NCBI GenBank assembly: GCA_002708305.1
Contig: PANE01000030.1
Span: forward strand, 46,264 to 102,161
Source: Rhodospirillaceae bacterium
GTDB lineage: Bacteria > Pseudomonadota > Alphaproteobacteria > Thalassobaculales > Thalassobaculaceae
Reading direction: 5' to 3'
DNA: 55,898 bases
Part shown: positions 26,992 through 36,262 of the stretch, piece by piece
How positions within the stretch are numbered: the first letter of the stretch is position 1
Layout of the letters: the number at the start of each line of letters is the position of its first letter
The notes under the pieces: generated by a model
The model's input: the letters and a program-made list of their open reading frames with translations, nothing else
Databases searched by the model: none
Told to the model about the DNA's origin: nothing
Made by a program: the position numbers and the translations under genes

Positions 26992-27965
26992 GATTTGATA
27001 TCCTCCAATCGCACACGTGGATCCAGGATTGAATAGCAAATATCAACTACCAAATTAATAAAAACGAACAAAAATACAATAATCATAAGATAAGCTACTA
27101 TAATAGGTCTATCCAATAGCCCTATAGAGTCAATTAAAAGCTTTCCCATTCCAGGCCATGCGAACACAGTCTCCGTGACTACTGAAAAGGCCACTAAACC
27201 TCCAAATTCCAACCCTAGAACAGTCACTACGGGAATGAGGATATTTTTTAGCACATGAACTAAGATTATCCTTGATTCTTTGAGACCTTTAGCTCGCGCA
27301 AACTTTATATAATCTTGGTGCATCACTTCCCGAGTTCCCGCACGGGCAAGCCTGATTACCATCGACAGTTTAAATAAAGCCAGGTTCACTGCAGGCATTA
27401 ATACATGGCTAAACCCATCCCAGCTAAAAACACTTATAGGCATTCCCAAGATAATCTGAACATCACCACGGCCCGTAGATGGTAGCCAACCTAATAATAC
27501 TGCAAATAATAAAATCATCATTATCCCAACCCAGAAGGTCGGCAAGCTAAAACCTAAAATCGACCCAGTCATAATACTTTTAGATGCTAAAGATTCTGGC
27601 TTAAGTCCTGCCCAAACTCCCAGAGGTATTCCAAAAATGATGGCTATTAAAAGGGCGACAACAGCTAATTCCATTGTTGCAGGCATTCTGTCCAAAATTA
27701 ATAATAAAGCTGGTTCTTGGAATACGAAAGAATCACCTAAGTCGCCCCTAACAGCTTTAGAGATAAAAATGCCATATTGAACCAAAAATGGTTTATCAAG
27801 CCCCATAGACTTAATCATCATTTCCCGTTCCTCTTGGTCCGCATCGTCGCTTACTAAAATTTCGACCGGGTCGCCAACCAAAAATACACCTGAGAAGACA
27901 ATGAACGACATTATTACCACAACTAATGCTGACTGCATTAATCTTCTTATAATGAATACTGACAT
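26988..27965 (-). CDS. dppB: Dipeptide-type ABC transporter permease DppB
   Basis: The permease starts MSVFIIRRLMQSALVVVIMS, a typical DppB/OppB N-terminus, and has six membrane helices. Its EAA loop reads HQDYIKFARAKGLKESRII. The ATG at 27965 is preferred over an upstream TTG because GGGGA lies in front of it and homologs begin with this helix. It follows dppA after 114 bases that hold a strong hairpin. It is the partner of DppC. Confidence 0.9.
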   Translation of the reverse strand: MSVFIIRRLMQSALVVVIMSFIVFSGVFLVGDPVEILVSDDADQEEREMMIKSMGLDKPFLVQYGIFISKAVRGDLGDSFVFQEPALLLILDRMPATMELAVVALLIAIIFGIPLGVWAGLKPESLASKSIMTGSILGFSLPTFWVGIMMILLFAVLLGWLPSTGRGDVQIILGMPISVFSWDGFSHVLMPAVNLALFKLSMVIRLARAGTREVMHQDYIKFARAKGLKESRIILVHVLKNILIPVVTVLGLEFGGLVAFSVVTETVFAWPGMGKLLIDSIGLLDRPIIVAYLMIIVFLFVFINLVVDICYSILDPRVRLEDIKS

Positions 27966-28036
27966 TATTTCCCCGACAGAGTCACTCAACTACTATTCAA
28001 AAAAACATTTATTTTAAGGGTTTAGTTCTTCAGGTT

Positions 28037-28060
28037 AGGGTTGTCTTTTCAGACAACCCT
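28037..28060. other. Intercistronic hairpin between dppA and dppB
   Basis: A perfect 10-bp stem (AGGGTTGTCT/AGACAACCCT) with a TTTC loop lies 20 bases after the dppA stop in the leftward operon. On the leftward strand it is not followed by T, so it should stabilise the dppA message rather than terminate transcription. This fits the usual need for more binding protein than permease. On the plus strand it is followed by TTTT, but no rightward gene lies upstream. Confidence 0.6.
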
Positions 28061-28079
28061 TTTTAACAAACAACCTGAT

Positions 28080-29693
28080 TTATTTAACCAGCGTATAATC
28101 ATAACCAGTGGTACGTTCGTCAGCTCTTGGGTCAAACTTTAACCCTTTACGAGTTGCCCAGGTGTTTACTTGGTAGTGTAATGGGATGATACCAGTGTTT
28201 TCGCCAATTGCTATTTCTGTTGCCTTAGCTAGTAGAGCACCTCGTTTAGCATCGTCAACTGTTGCCAGTGCCTGGTTCAACACCTCATTCACTCTCGGGT
28301 CAGAGTGTCGGCCACGGTTTGAAGCTCCCATTCCTTTGGATTTATCATGTGTAGCCAACAGCGATTTAATTGGCGAAGATGATTCCCCAGTGCCAGACCC
28401 CCATCCAACTAGGACAAAACTAAATTCAGGTAAACCACCTTTAGCTCCCTTGGAAGCGCGCTTAAAGAATACATTTTTAGGCATCGTAACAACTTTTGTC
28501 GGAATACCTTGCGCCGAAAACATCTGCCCTATTGCTTCACATATCTTCGCATCGTTGATATAGCGATCATTTGGGCCATGTATAGTCAGACCAAACCCAT
28601 CACCCCAGCCCGCTTCTTGTAACAGCTTTTTTGCTCCCTTGGGATCAAATTTTTCAACCTGAAGTTTATTAGATCTGCCAAAAAAGCCTTCCGGCAGAAG
28701 TTGACCAGCAGGAATTGCAATTCCCTCCATAACCCGCTCAACGATTGCCTTTCTGTTTATCATCATAGACAGGGCTTTTCTGACTTTTGGATTTCTTAGT
28801 GGGTTTTTATTCATTGGCTGGCCATCCTTCGTGGTTACGAATGGAGAGCTGTCTCTAAATTGGTCCATATGGAGGTATATAACCCGGTTAGAAACACCAG
28901 AGCTTAGAGAGAGTTTTGGGTTCTGCTTCAATCGTTCAACATCGGAGGTTGGAACATTGTCGATAGCGTCCACATCTCCAGCCATTAAAGCAGCCACGCG
29001 AGCTGGTTCTGACTTAATAAACTTAAATGTTATCTTATCCCAAGGTTGCGCAATAGGTCCCGTGTAGCCATCAAATTTTTCTAATACAATACGATCGCCT
29101 TTTTTCCATTCAATAAATTTGTATGGTCCTGAGCCAATTGCTGCTGTTCCATTATTGAAATCCTTAGCAGATATACCTTTATTCTTACCACCAGTTCCTT
29201 TTGCCTCACTCGACATAATCATGACAGTAGTCGTATCGTTTGGCATTAACGGATACGGTTTTTCAGTCATAATGTGAACCGTATAGTCATCAATTTTTTT
29301 AAGCGTTTTACCCTTTGTGTAAGTTCTAAAACTCGAATTACCCCCAGTGTAATTCCCTGCTCTTTCATATGAAAAAATCACATCATCCGCTGTCAGATCC
29401 GAGCCGTCGTGAAACTTAATCCCTTTTTTTATTTTAAATTCCCATGTCGTATCATTAATTGGCTTCCAGGAAGAAGCAGCTCGACCAAACATTTTATCCA
29501 TTCCAGGCGTCCAGTCGTTTAACCGATCAAATATTTGACCCAGCATACCATTATTTGGACCAAGGTTGTGGAAATATGGATCTATAGAAGAAGGTTCCGA
29601 ACGAACACCAATTACAATATCTGCAGCGTGAAGTGGACCAGAAAGTGCGGCAACTCCAAGCGCGGCAAGTCCTATTTGACGTAAAGCTCTCAT
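28080..29693 (-). CDS. dppA: Periplasmic dipeptide/oligopeptide-binding protein (family 5)
   Basis: The 537-residue protein has a Sec signal peptide (basic MRALRQ, hydrophobic run, likely cleavage after PLHA). The family 5 solute-binding fold follows: GVRSEPSSIDPYFHN, the WEFKIKKGIKFHDGSDLTADD block, and RKALSMMINRKAIVERVMEG. It binds a peptide or similar ligand in the periplasm and delivers it to DppBCDF. AGGAG precedes the ATG. It is the first gene of the operon; the 280-base gap to the divergent AbrB-like gene holds the promoters. Related proteins can bind nickel, heme or opines instead of peptides. Confidence 0.9.
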   Translation of the reverse strand: MRALRQIGLAALGVAALSGPLHAADIVIGVRSEPSSIDPYFHNLGPNNGMLGQIFDRLNDWTPGMDKMFGRAASSWKPINDTTWEFKIKKGIKFHDGSDLTADDVIFSYERAGNYTGGNSSFRTYTKGKTLKKIDDYTVHIMTEKPYPLMPNDTTTVMIMSSEAKGTGGKNKGISAKDFNNGTAAIGSGPYKFIEWKKGDRIVLEKFDGYTGPIAQPWDKITFKFIKSEPARVAALMAGDVDAIDNVPTSDVERLKQNPKLSLSSGVSNRVIYLHMDQFRDSSPFVTTKDGQPMNKNPLRNPKVRKALSMMINRKAIVERVMEGIAIPAGQLLPEGFFGRSNKLQVEKFDPKGAKKLLQEAGWGDGFGLTIHGPNDRYINDAKICEAIGQMFSAQGIPTKVVTMPKNVFFKRASKGAKGGLPEFSFVLVGWGSGTGESSSPIKSLLATHDKSKGMGASNRGRHSDPRVNEVLNQALATVDDAKRGALLAKATEIAIGENTGIIPLHYQVNTWATRKGLKFDPRADERTTGYDYTLVK

Positions 29694-29973
29694 TTATGTC
29701 TCCTGTGAATTTTATTTTTCAGTTTTTTCCCAATAACTAACAGTTAACGTTATACACGCAACTGCTTTTTTTATACCATGACCGAAATAGCAAGCTCTAG
29801 CAATCCCCATAAAATTTATGCTTTGATGTTTATTAACGACCCCCTAGACTTCGATCATTATAGAAAGTATCAAACTGATCTCGTTTGAAAAAGGCTCAGT
29901 TTAACTATTTTTAATTGATCATTTCTCTAACTTATGACGGTAACGCCTCCATTTTATATCTTAGACACATATT

Positions 29974-31038
29974 TTGATGAAAAATAATAAAATAATAACT
30001 GTTTTCATAGCAATTCTGATTGGTACCGTTGGTGGCTTCATTTTTGCAATCATAAAAATACCCTTGCCTTGGATGTTAGGAGCAATGGTCTTTGTAACTA
30101 TTGCTGCTGTTTCAGGTGTCCCAGTTCTCTTACCGTTCATGCTCAGACAAAGCATGGTAGTTTTCATAGGCGTTTTACTTGGAAGCCAATTTACTCCCGA
30201 ACTTTTTGACCAAATAAGCAGTTGGTTAATTTCTGTCATAGCGATGCTATTTTATGGCATAATCGTGATGTTTCTAGTCCTAAGTTATCTGAAGAAATTT
30301 GGTAATTATGAACCTATAACAGCCTATTTTTCAGCAGCACCGGGCGGCTTGAATGATATGACTATCATTGGTGGAGAAATGGGAGGTGATGATCGAATAA
30401 TTGCACTCACGCAGGCCTCGCGAGTCCTTTTGGTCGTAATGACCATCCCTTTTCTATTTAGGATATTTGGTGGATATGAAGCACCATCTGGTTTACTTCC
30501 AAAGGGACAAGGATTTGATCTGCCATTTCGGGAATGGTGCATTATTGGAATATGCGTGACACTAGGACCTTTCATAGCCAGAAAACTTAAATTGCCGGCA
30601 GCGTTTTTGTTGGGCTCTTTAATACTGACAGCAATTGCTCACATAGCTGGCTGGAGTAACTCATCACCACCTACCGGCCTCGTAGCAGCAGCCCAAGTTA
30701 TTCTTGGTACAGCAATAGGGTGCAGGTTTACCGGAACGGATTATGGCGAAATAACCCGCGTTATAAAAATTTCAGTTGGATCGGCCTTTATACTAATGTC
30801 AACCGCAGTTGGTGCAGGGTTACTTCTAAGTGAAATAACAGGATTACCGTGGTATTTAGTAACGCTGGCGTACGCACCTGGTGGATTAGCCGAGATGAGC
30901 CTTATAGCTTTTGGAATAGGCCAAGACGTACCCTTTGTCGCAACACATCATCTTTGCCGGATTGGCATGGTAATTTTATTAGCGCCAATAGCATTCAAAC
31001 TTATAAAAAAATATTTTTTCATAAAAACCATTGATTAA
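29974..31038 (+). CDS. AbrB-family membrane protein (duplicated AbrB domain)
   Basis: The 354-residue protein has about ten membrane helices and an internal repeat. Each half ends with an APGGL-x-x-M block (APGGLNDMTIIGGEMG and APGGLAEMSLIAFGIG), and each has a paired L-G-x-x-x-G-x-x-F-T helix (GVLLGSQFTP and GTAIGCRFTG). This is the family often mislabelled ammonia monooxygenase or AbrB regulator. It is in fact a membrane protein of unproven, probably transport, function. Its stop shares four bases with the stop of the convergent potA gene. Confidence 0.85.
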   Translation: MMKNNKIITVFIAILIGTVGGFIFAIIKIPLPWMLGAMVFVTIAAVSGVPVLLPFMLRQSMVVFIGVLLGSQFTPELFDQISSWLISVIAMLFYGIIVMFLVLSYLKKFGNYEPITAYFSAAPGGLNDMTIIGGEMGGDDRIIALTQASRVLLVVMTIPFLFRIFGGYEAPSGLLPKGQGFDLPFREWCIIGICVTLGPFIARKLKLPAAFLLGSLILTAIAHIAGWSNSSPPTGLVAAAQVILGTAIGCRFTGTDYGEITRVIKISVGSAFILMSTAVGAGLLLSEITGLPWYLVTLAYAPGGLAEMSLIAFGIGQDVPFVATHHLCRIGMVILLAPIAFKLIKKYFFIKTID

Positions 31039-32144
31039 GAATCATGATCCTCTAGTAGCAACGCAGAGCCTGCAGTCCAATGCATGAGCACCGATTCCCC
31101 TATACACAAATCGATATTCTCTGATCTGTCAGAATGGCTCATTGAAACATTCATTACGATATTCTCATCACCAGAAACTTTAACGTGGTACATAGAACTT
31201 CGCCCCAAATAGGTAATATTATTTATAATACCAGCCAATTTGTTATCGTATTGGTCTATATCGGTAAGCTTTGTTAATTGTATTTTCTCAGGTCTAACCC
31301 CCATAAGATAAGATTGACCAACAGAGATTTCATTTTTACCTTTAATACTAAATAAATCTTTCGTCAGCCCAGTAGTGACTGCACAGAGCTCTCCTTCTAT
31401 TTGTCTAACCTCACATTTAATAAGATTAATTGATCCTATAAAACCTGCTACAAATTTATTGGACGGAGATTCATATAAATTAGTTGGCGATGCCACCTGC
31501 TTAATGCGACCATTATTCATAACAGCAATCCGGTCTGCCGTAGACAATGCTTCCTGCTGATCATGTGTAACCAGTATAAAAGTAATACCCATACTTTTCT
31601 GTAGTCGCACTAATTCCTGTCTCATTTCATTTCTGAGTTTTGCATCAAGTGCCGATAAAGGCTCATCGAGCAATAAAACCTTCGGCCGTTTTACTAATGC
31701 GCGCGCCAATGCAACTCGTTGTAGCTGCCCCCCTGAAAGCTGATGCGGAAACCTATGGTCAAGACCTGATAATTTTACAAGTTTGAGTAACATTTTTACT
31801 CTTTGGTAACACTCTTTTATTGGGACCCCAGTTACTTTCAGCCCAAAAGCAATATTATCCAATACGGTCATATGCGGAAAAAGTGCATAGGATTGAAAAA
31901 CGATATTAAGAGGCCGTCGGTTTGGTGGAATACTTCTCATATTCTCACCGTCGATAAACAATAAACCTGAATCAGGCACTTCAAATCCAGCCAGAACCCT
32001 CAAAAGAGTAGTTTTTCCGCATCCAGATGGACCAACTATCGCAAAGAATTCTCCTTCATAAATACTGAGATCTATTTCCTCTAAGGCATTTTTGATGCCA
32101 AACTTTTTCGTTATACCCTCTATCTTAATGATAGGATTTTTCAC
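31035..32144 (-). CDS. potA: Spermidine/putrescine-type ABC transporter ATP-binding protein
   Basis: The 369-residue ATPase has Walker A GPSGCGKTT (38-46), the signature LSGGQLQRVALARAL, and Walker B VLLLDEPLSALDAKL. A C-terminal TOBE domain of about 110 residues is usual for PotA/PotG. The start is GTG and overlaps the potC stop (GTGA), so the genes are translationally coupled. It drives import by PotB and PotC of the ligand bound by the periplasmic protein. Its 3' end overlaps the AbrB-family gene tail to tail. Confidence 0.92.
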   Translation of the reverse strand: MKNPIIKIEGITKKFGIKNALEEIDLSIYEGEFFAIVGPSGCGKTTLLRVLAGFEVPDSGLLFIDGENMRSIPPNRRPLNIVFQSYALFPHMTVLDNIAFGLKVTGVPIKECYQRVKMLLKLVKLSGLDHRFPHQLSGGQLQRVALARALVKRPKVLLLDEPLSALDAKLRNEMRQELVRLQKSMGITFILVTHDQQEALSTADRIAVMNNGRIKQVASPTNLYESPSNKFVAGFIGSINLIKCEVRQIEGELCAVTTGLTKDLFSIKGKNEISVGQSYLMGVRPEKIQLTKLTDIDQYDNKLAGIINNITYLGRSSMYHVKVSGDENIVMNVSMSHSDRSENIDLCIGESVLMHWTAGSALLLEDHDS

Positions 32145-32992
32145 AATTTTCCAATTCTACTAATTTTCGCTCTGTGGACCCAGAGAGCAATACCCGCGGC
32201 GCAGAGTGTTATTAATAATAGTATCGTCGAGGCAGCGTTTACCTCAGGAGTGACCGAGAACCTTACCATAGAATAGATCTTAATTGGTACTGTGATAGTG
32301 TCGGGCCCTGAAGTAAAAAATGTAATCACAAAGTCATCTAAAGAAAGCGTAAAAGCAATAAGGCCACTCACAATAAGTGCTGGCCGAATATGTGGCAGAA
32401 AAACATTTGTAAAAACTTGGCCTGGACTAGCACCGAGGTCAAACGCAGCCTCTTCTTGTTCTAAATTAAAAGTAGCCAGTCGAGCTCTTATAATTATCGC
32501 TACAAATGGGAAACTAAATAATATATGCGCAAAGGTTATCTTAGAAAGGCTCAGCGGCCAGGGTAAATTATTCGCCCAGCCTATTTGATTAAAGAAAACT
32601 AAAAGTGCCACGCCAATACATATTTCGGGCATAACGACTGGCAAAAGAATTATTCCCTCGTATACTGCCTTAAATGGGAACCTAAACCTCCATAATAATA
32701 ACGCCGTTAATATTCCTAAGATTAAACTACCTAAAGTATTAAAAATTCCTATAGTTAATGAATTAATAAAGGCATCAATTAAACCATCATTTAGGGCGGC
32801 TTTTTCATAATATTTAAACGTAAAACCACGCCAAGTAATATTCCTGCGACTATCATTAAAGGAAAAGATAATTAACACTAATATTGGGGCGTAAAGAAAT
32901 ATAAATGTTACGCACAAAATCACTTTAAACCACCATTGGTAAAAATAATCTAGCGACACCTTTGGGGCTTTATCGTTATTTTTTATTTTCAT
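32141..32992 (-). CDS. potC: Spermidine/putrescine-type ABC transporter permease PotC/PotI
   Basis: The 283-residue permease begins with a helix FIFLYAPILVLIIFSFNDSR, followed by the NITWRGFTFKYYEKAA block typical of PotC. It has the EAA loop QEEAAFDLGASPGQVFTNVFLPHIRP. Six membrane helices are visible. Its ATG overlaps the potB stop by four bases. It forms the channel with PotB. Confidence 0.9.
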   Translation of the reverse strand: MKIKNNDKAPKVSLDYFYQWWFKVILCVTFIFLYAPILVLIIFSFNDSRRNITWRGFTFKYYEKAALNDGLIDAFINSLTIGIFNTLGSLILGILTALLLWRFRFPFKAVYEGIILLPVVMPEICIGVALLVFFNQIGWANNLPWPLSLSKITFAHILFSFPFVAIIIRARLATFNLEQEEAAFDLGASPGQVFTNVFLPHIRPALIVSGLIAFTLSLDDFVITFFTSGPDTITVPIKIYSMVRFSVTPEVNAASTILLLITLCAAGIALWVHRAKISRIGKL

Positions 32993-33876
32993 AATCGACG
33001 CTTATTTTTGTCGAGATATAGATTATTAAAGCATAGGTATCGTAAAGCTAAAATCCCAAAAGTCAGATAAACTAAAACCATCGAGAGTGCTGAGCCAAAT
33101 GGCCAATCGTTAGCATTCATAAATTGCCTTTCTATTACATTGGCTATCATTTGACTGTTCGGCCCCCCTAGCAGTTCTGGAGTGAGGTAGGAGCCTAAGG
33201 CAGGGATAAAAACTAAAATGCAGCCCGAAATTATAGAAGGAGTGATAATTGGAATAATAATACTAGTTAATAATTCTAATTTGGATGCCCCAAGGTCCAA
33301 TGCAGCTTCCAGTAACGTTTTATTAAACCCTTCAAACCCTGCATATAATGGCAAAATCATAAAAGGAAGGTGAACATACACAAGCCCCAGAATAACAGCC
33401 GTGTCGTTGTACAGTAAAGATAATGGCTCAAACGGCACATTAATTAGATCGGCGAACCATTCTAAACCAAAATTGAAGAATCCTCTGGTTCTAAATACAG
33501 CTATTAATGCATAGGTTCTAATTAGAAGATTGACGCAAAACGGTAATATAATAGCAATTAAGAGGATTGATTTCCAGCGTGGAGGAGCACTAGCTATACC
33601 TAGAGCTAGCGGAAACCCAAATAAAAAACAAATGACAGTTGTTATCCCAGCAACTCCAATACTCTTGATAAGAGTAGATAAATAAATAAGATCCGCGGCC
33701 CGGATATAATTATTTAGAATCCAGCTGAGTTCTATATCAATCAGGCCTCGCTTCTCAGAGAAACTAAAGGAACCTATTATAGAAAGGGGAATTAACAAAA
33801 AAATTAATAGCCATAGGGTCGGAGGAATAAAAGTGAGCCAAAATATTAATCTATGACTTCCTACTTGCTTCATCAT
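32989..33876 (-). CDS. potB: Spermidine/putrescine-type ABC transporter permease PotB/PotH
   Basis: The 295-residue permease has six membrane helices, starting with FWLTFIPPTLWLLIFLLIPL. Its EAA loop reads LLEAALDLGASKLELLTSIIIP. It lies 33 bases after the binding-protein gene and overlaps potC. It is a family member by order and sequence. The exact polyamine or other ligand is set by the binding protein and is not proven. Confidence 0.9.
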   Translation of the reverse strand: MMKQVGSHRLIFWLTFIPPTLWLLIFLLIPLSIIGSFSFSEKRGLIDIELSWILNNYIRAADLIYLSTLIKSIGVAGITTVICFLFGFPLALGIASAPPRWKSILLIAIILPFCVNLLIRTYALIAVFRTRGFFNFGLEWFADLINVPFEPLSLLYNDTAVILGLVYVHLPFMILPLYAGFEGFNKTLLEAALDLGASKLELLTSIIIPIITPSIISGCILVFIPALGSYLTPELLGGPNSQMIANVIERQFMNANDWPFGSALSMVLVYLTFGILALRYLCFNNLYLDKNKRRL

Positions 33877-33909
33877 TGATCAATCTGATAAATTTTTAAA
33901 AACTGCTTT

Positions 33910-34986
33910 TTAAGCTGATAGCACACGGCTCCAAGCCTCGTCATAGAGACGCACTACGTCAGCCCCCAAATAAAAGGACGACTCACAGGACGATAGAGTT
34001 TCGTTAGAAGGATAAATAGCTGGGTTTTTGGAATAACTTTCAGGCATTAACTGTTTTGCAGCCTTGTTTGGAGTTGCATATTGTATAAAATCAGCAATCT
34101 TTGCACCTACGCTAGGTTCTAGGATAAAATTGATAAAACGGTGGGCATTTTCTGGGTGAGGCGCGCCCTTTGGAATAGCTAAAGCATCTTCCCACACAGC
34201 TGACCCCTCTTTTGGAACGATATAGGAAATATCTGGGTCTTCCTCCATCACTTGCAGTATATCTCCATTCCATTCCATAGTTATGTCTACCTCACCTGAA
34301 AGCAAAAGGTCTTGTCCATTATCAGGGGCAAAGACCTTGATATTTGGTTTCTGTTTAATGAGTAGTTTTTCAGCTTCTTTGATAATTTTTGGGTCTTTGG
34401 TATTTAGTGAGTATCCCATATACTTAAATGCGGCGCCCAGGACATCGCTCGCCTCACTAAGTAGTGCACATCTGCCTTTGTAGCGATCAGAGTCGAATAG
34501 CCACTTCCAGCTATCCGGCGTACTATTCATCTTTGATTTCCGATAACCTATTCCCATTGTACCCCACATGTACGGAAGAGAATACTTTCGGCCTGGATCA
34601 AATGATGCATCAAAAAATGATTCCTGAATATTAAATCTATTCGGGATCATATCGTCATTTAGTGGCATAAGCATGTCAGCTAATATCATTCGTTCCACAT
34701 AATCACTTGATGGAACGATGAGATCGTAACCGGGGTTACCAACTTTTAATTTTGCAAAGAGTTCATCATTATCAGCAAATAAATCCATTTTTACATTTAT
34801 GCCGCTTGCCACTTTGAAATCTTTCAGCGTCGTCTCGCCTATATATGTATCCCAGTTATAAAAATTCAGTTTTGGCGTTTCATCACACCAAGCTTGTCTT
34901 GAAATAAGCGAAAGCCCCGCAGCAACAGCACCTGTTCCCGCCAAAAACTTCCGCCTCGATAGATGGCCGCCAGGAAATAACTTCAT
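33910..34986 (-). CDS. potD: Periplasmic polyamine-type binding protein with Tat signal
   Basis: This is a family 1 solute-binding protein of 358 residues. The N-terminus carries a twin-arginine signal (SRRKFLAG, then a hydrophobic run ending near QAWC), so it is probably exported folded by the Tat path. The mature part starts TPKLNFYNWDTYIGE, matching PotD/PotF. Trp/Tyr and Asp residues of the polyamine pocket are likely present (YDLIVPSSDYVERM, GSAVWEDALAIP). The ATG at 34986 is chosen over an upstream start because AAGGGGTG precedes it at proper spacing. It is the first gene of the potDBCA operon. Confidence 0.88.
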   Translation of the reverse strand: MKLFPGGHLSRRKFLAGTGAVAAGLSLISRQAWCDETPKLNFYNWDTYIGETTLKDFKVASGINVKMDLFADNDELFAKLKVGNPGYDLIVPSSDYVERMILADMLMPLNDDMIPNRFNIQESFFDASFDPGRKYSLPYMWGTMGIGYRKSKMNSTPDSWKWLFDSDRYKGRCALLSEASDVLGAAFKYMGYSLNTKDPKIIKEAEKLLIKQKPNIKVFAPDNGQDLLLSGEVDITMEWNGDILQVMEEDPDISYIVPKEGSAVWEDALAIPKGAPHPENAHRFINFILEPSVGAKIADFIQYATPNKAAKQLMPESYSKNPAIYPSNETLSSCESSFYLGADVVRLYDEAWSRVLSA

Positions 34987-35142
34987 TAAACACCCCTTAA
35001 AATTGATCACTACTCGAGTATTCTATTTTCAAATCGGTATATTTTTTTAATAGTATAATAGTTGTATAAATAGCTAGCTTAATTTTTAACATTTTTCTTT
35101 TGATTATTTGTCTAATATCAGAAGAAAATTTCACCCAAATGG

Positions 35143-35625
35143 TTGGAAAAAGTGATTAATAAAACAGTCAACACCGTCAACTTCAGAGAAGCGAATGCTA
35201 ACGATAGAAGTGCGCTGGAAGAAATGATTGTGGCTTATTATCTTTTTGATCACCAAACTATAGATAAATCAAATATAAAATCTTCGTTGGATATCGCCCT
35301 TAAAAAAAATCCACATATTGTAATCTGGATAATAGAAGTGAAACAAGAAATAGCAGGGTATCTTGCTGTGGCTATTGGGTTCACAATTGAAGCTGGAGGG
35401 AAAGATGGTTTCTTAGATGAACTTTTCTTAAAAGAGAAATATAGAAATCAGGGCATAGGACGAAAAGCTGTTCAATTTGCTATTGGAATTTGCCCAACTC
35501 TGGGAATACGCAGACTAAGCTTAGAAGTAGAGTCTCATAATCTGCGAGCAAAGCGCCTATACCAAGACATAGGTTTTTTTACACATGACCGCATATTAAT
35601 GTCACATTGGACAGACCAAAATTGA
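35143..35625 (+). CDS. GNAT family N-acetyltransferase
   Basis: The 160-residue protein shows the GNAT core: NFREANANDRSALEEMI at the N-terminus, DELFLKEKYRNQGIGRKAVQFA with the acetyl-CoA loop NQGIGR, and SLEVESHNLRAKRLYQDIGF at the end. The start is uncertain: TTG (35143) or GTG nine bases later, both without a good ribosome binding site; no ATG lies in the right place. It is read divergently from the polyamine-type importer. It might acetylate a polyamine or other amine, but the substrate is inferred only from location. Confidence 0.83.
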   Translation: MEKVINKTVNTVNFREANANDRSALEEMIVAYYLFDHQTIDKSNIKSSLDIALKKNPHIVIWIIEVKQEIAGYLAVAIGFTIEAGGKDGFLDELFLKEKYRNQGIGRKAVQFAIGICPTLGIRRLSLEVESHNLRAKRLYQDIGFFTHDRILMSHWTDQN

Positions 35626-35660
35626 AAGTTACCTGCAACACATAGCGAAACAGACCAATC

Positions 35661-36254
35661 ATGAATTCACGAAATACAGCTTTATCCGAGTTCATCACAG
35701 CCCATAAAGCTGTTGTAGACACATTAACTCAATCATCGATTAAGACATTTTTGGGTCGCTGTCACGCGAGCTTGTCAAAGTTGGGAGAACCCAGCTGCAA
35801 AGACATCTCCAACCTAGAGCCGGTCTGTAAATATATTCCTGAAAGCCTAAAACTTGCCAGCAATCAAAGTCCAGAATTAAAACAGTTGGCGCTTAAATTT
35901 GGAAATTTATACACACATCTACCATGGCACCCGAGTGATAGATCATCGGATAAAAAAGGAGCATTTTATAATGGCCACGCCAATGCAGTTATTACGGGAA
36001 CAGGAGGTCTTGAAGAACATAAAAGCGTAAGATTTGGCGCTAGCCTTATCGCACCCCATCTCGAATACCCTTACCATCGTCATCGACCGGAAGAGGGTTA
36101 TTTAGTAATTAGCGAAGGTGATTGGCGACAGGGCAGCGGAGAATGGTTTCGCCGTAACCCTGGTGAGACGGTGCATAACGTGCCAAATATTTGGCACGCT
36201 ATGAGATCAGGTGAGACACCATTACTGGCAGTTTGGATGTTATGGACCGAATGA
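35661..36254 (+). CDS. dddQ: DMSP lyase, DddQ-type cupin
   Basis: The 197-residue protein carries the DddQ metal and catalytic residues at the family spacing: Tyr136, His139, His141, Glu145, Tyr147 and His179. These match Tyr120, His123, His125, Glu129, Tyr131 and His163 of the structurally studied Ruegeria lacuscaerulensis enzyme. The stretch YPYHRHRPEEGYLVISEGDW holds most of them. DddQ splits dimethylsulfoniopropionate into dimethyl sulfide and acrylate using a bound metal ion. It follows the GNAT gene by 35 bases and ends 8 bases from the convergent amidinotransferase gene. No signal peptide is seen. No dmdA or acuI gene is present in the window. Confidence 0.86.
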   Translation: MNSRNTALSEFITAHKAVVDTLTQSSIKTFLGRCHASLSKLGEPSCKDISNLEPVCKYIPESLKLASNQSPELKQLALKFGNLYTHLPWHPSDRSSDKKGAFYNGHANAVITGTGGLEEHKSVRFGASLIAPHLEYPYHRHRPEEGYLVISEGDWRQGSGEWFRRNPGETVHNVPNIWHAMRSGETPLLAVWMLWTE

Positions 36255-36262
36255 GTATTCAT

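Noticed and set aside
29694-29973. Looking for a gene or a clear promoter in the gap between dppA and the AbrB-family gene.
   Set aside because: The 280-base stretch is AT-rich with no frame and ribosome binding site. TATAAT-like and TTGATA-like words are present but not at usable spacing, so no promoter is claimed.
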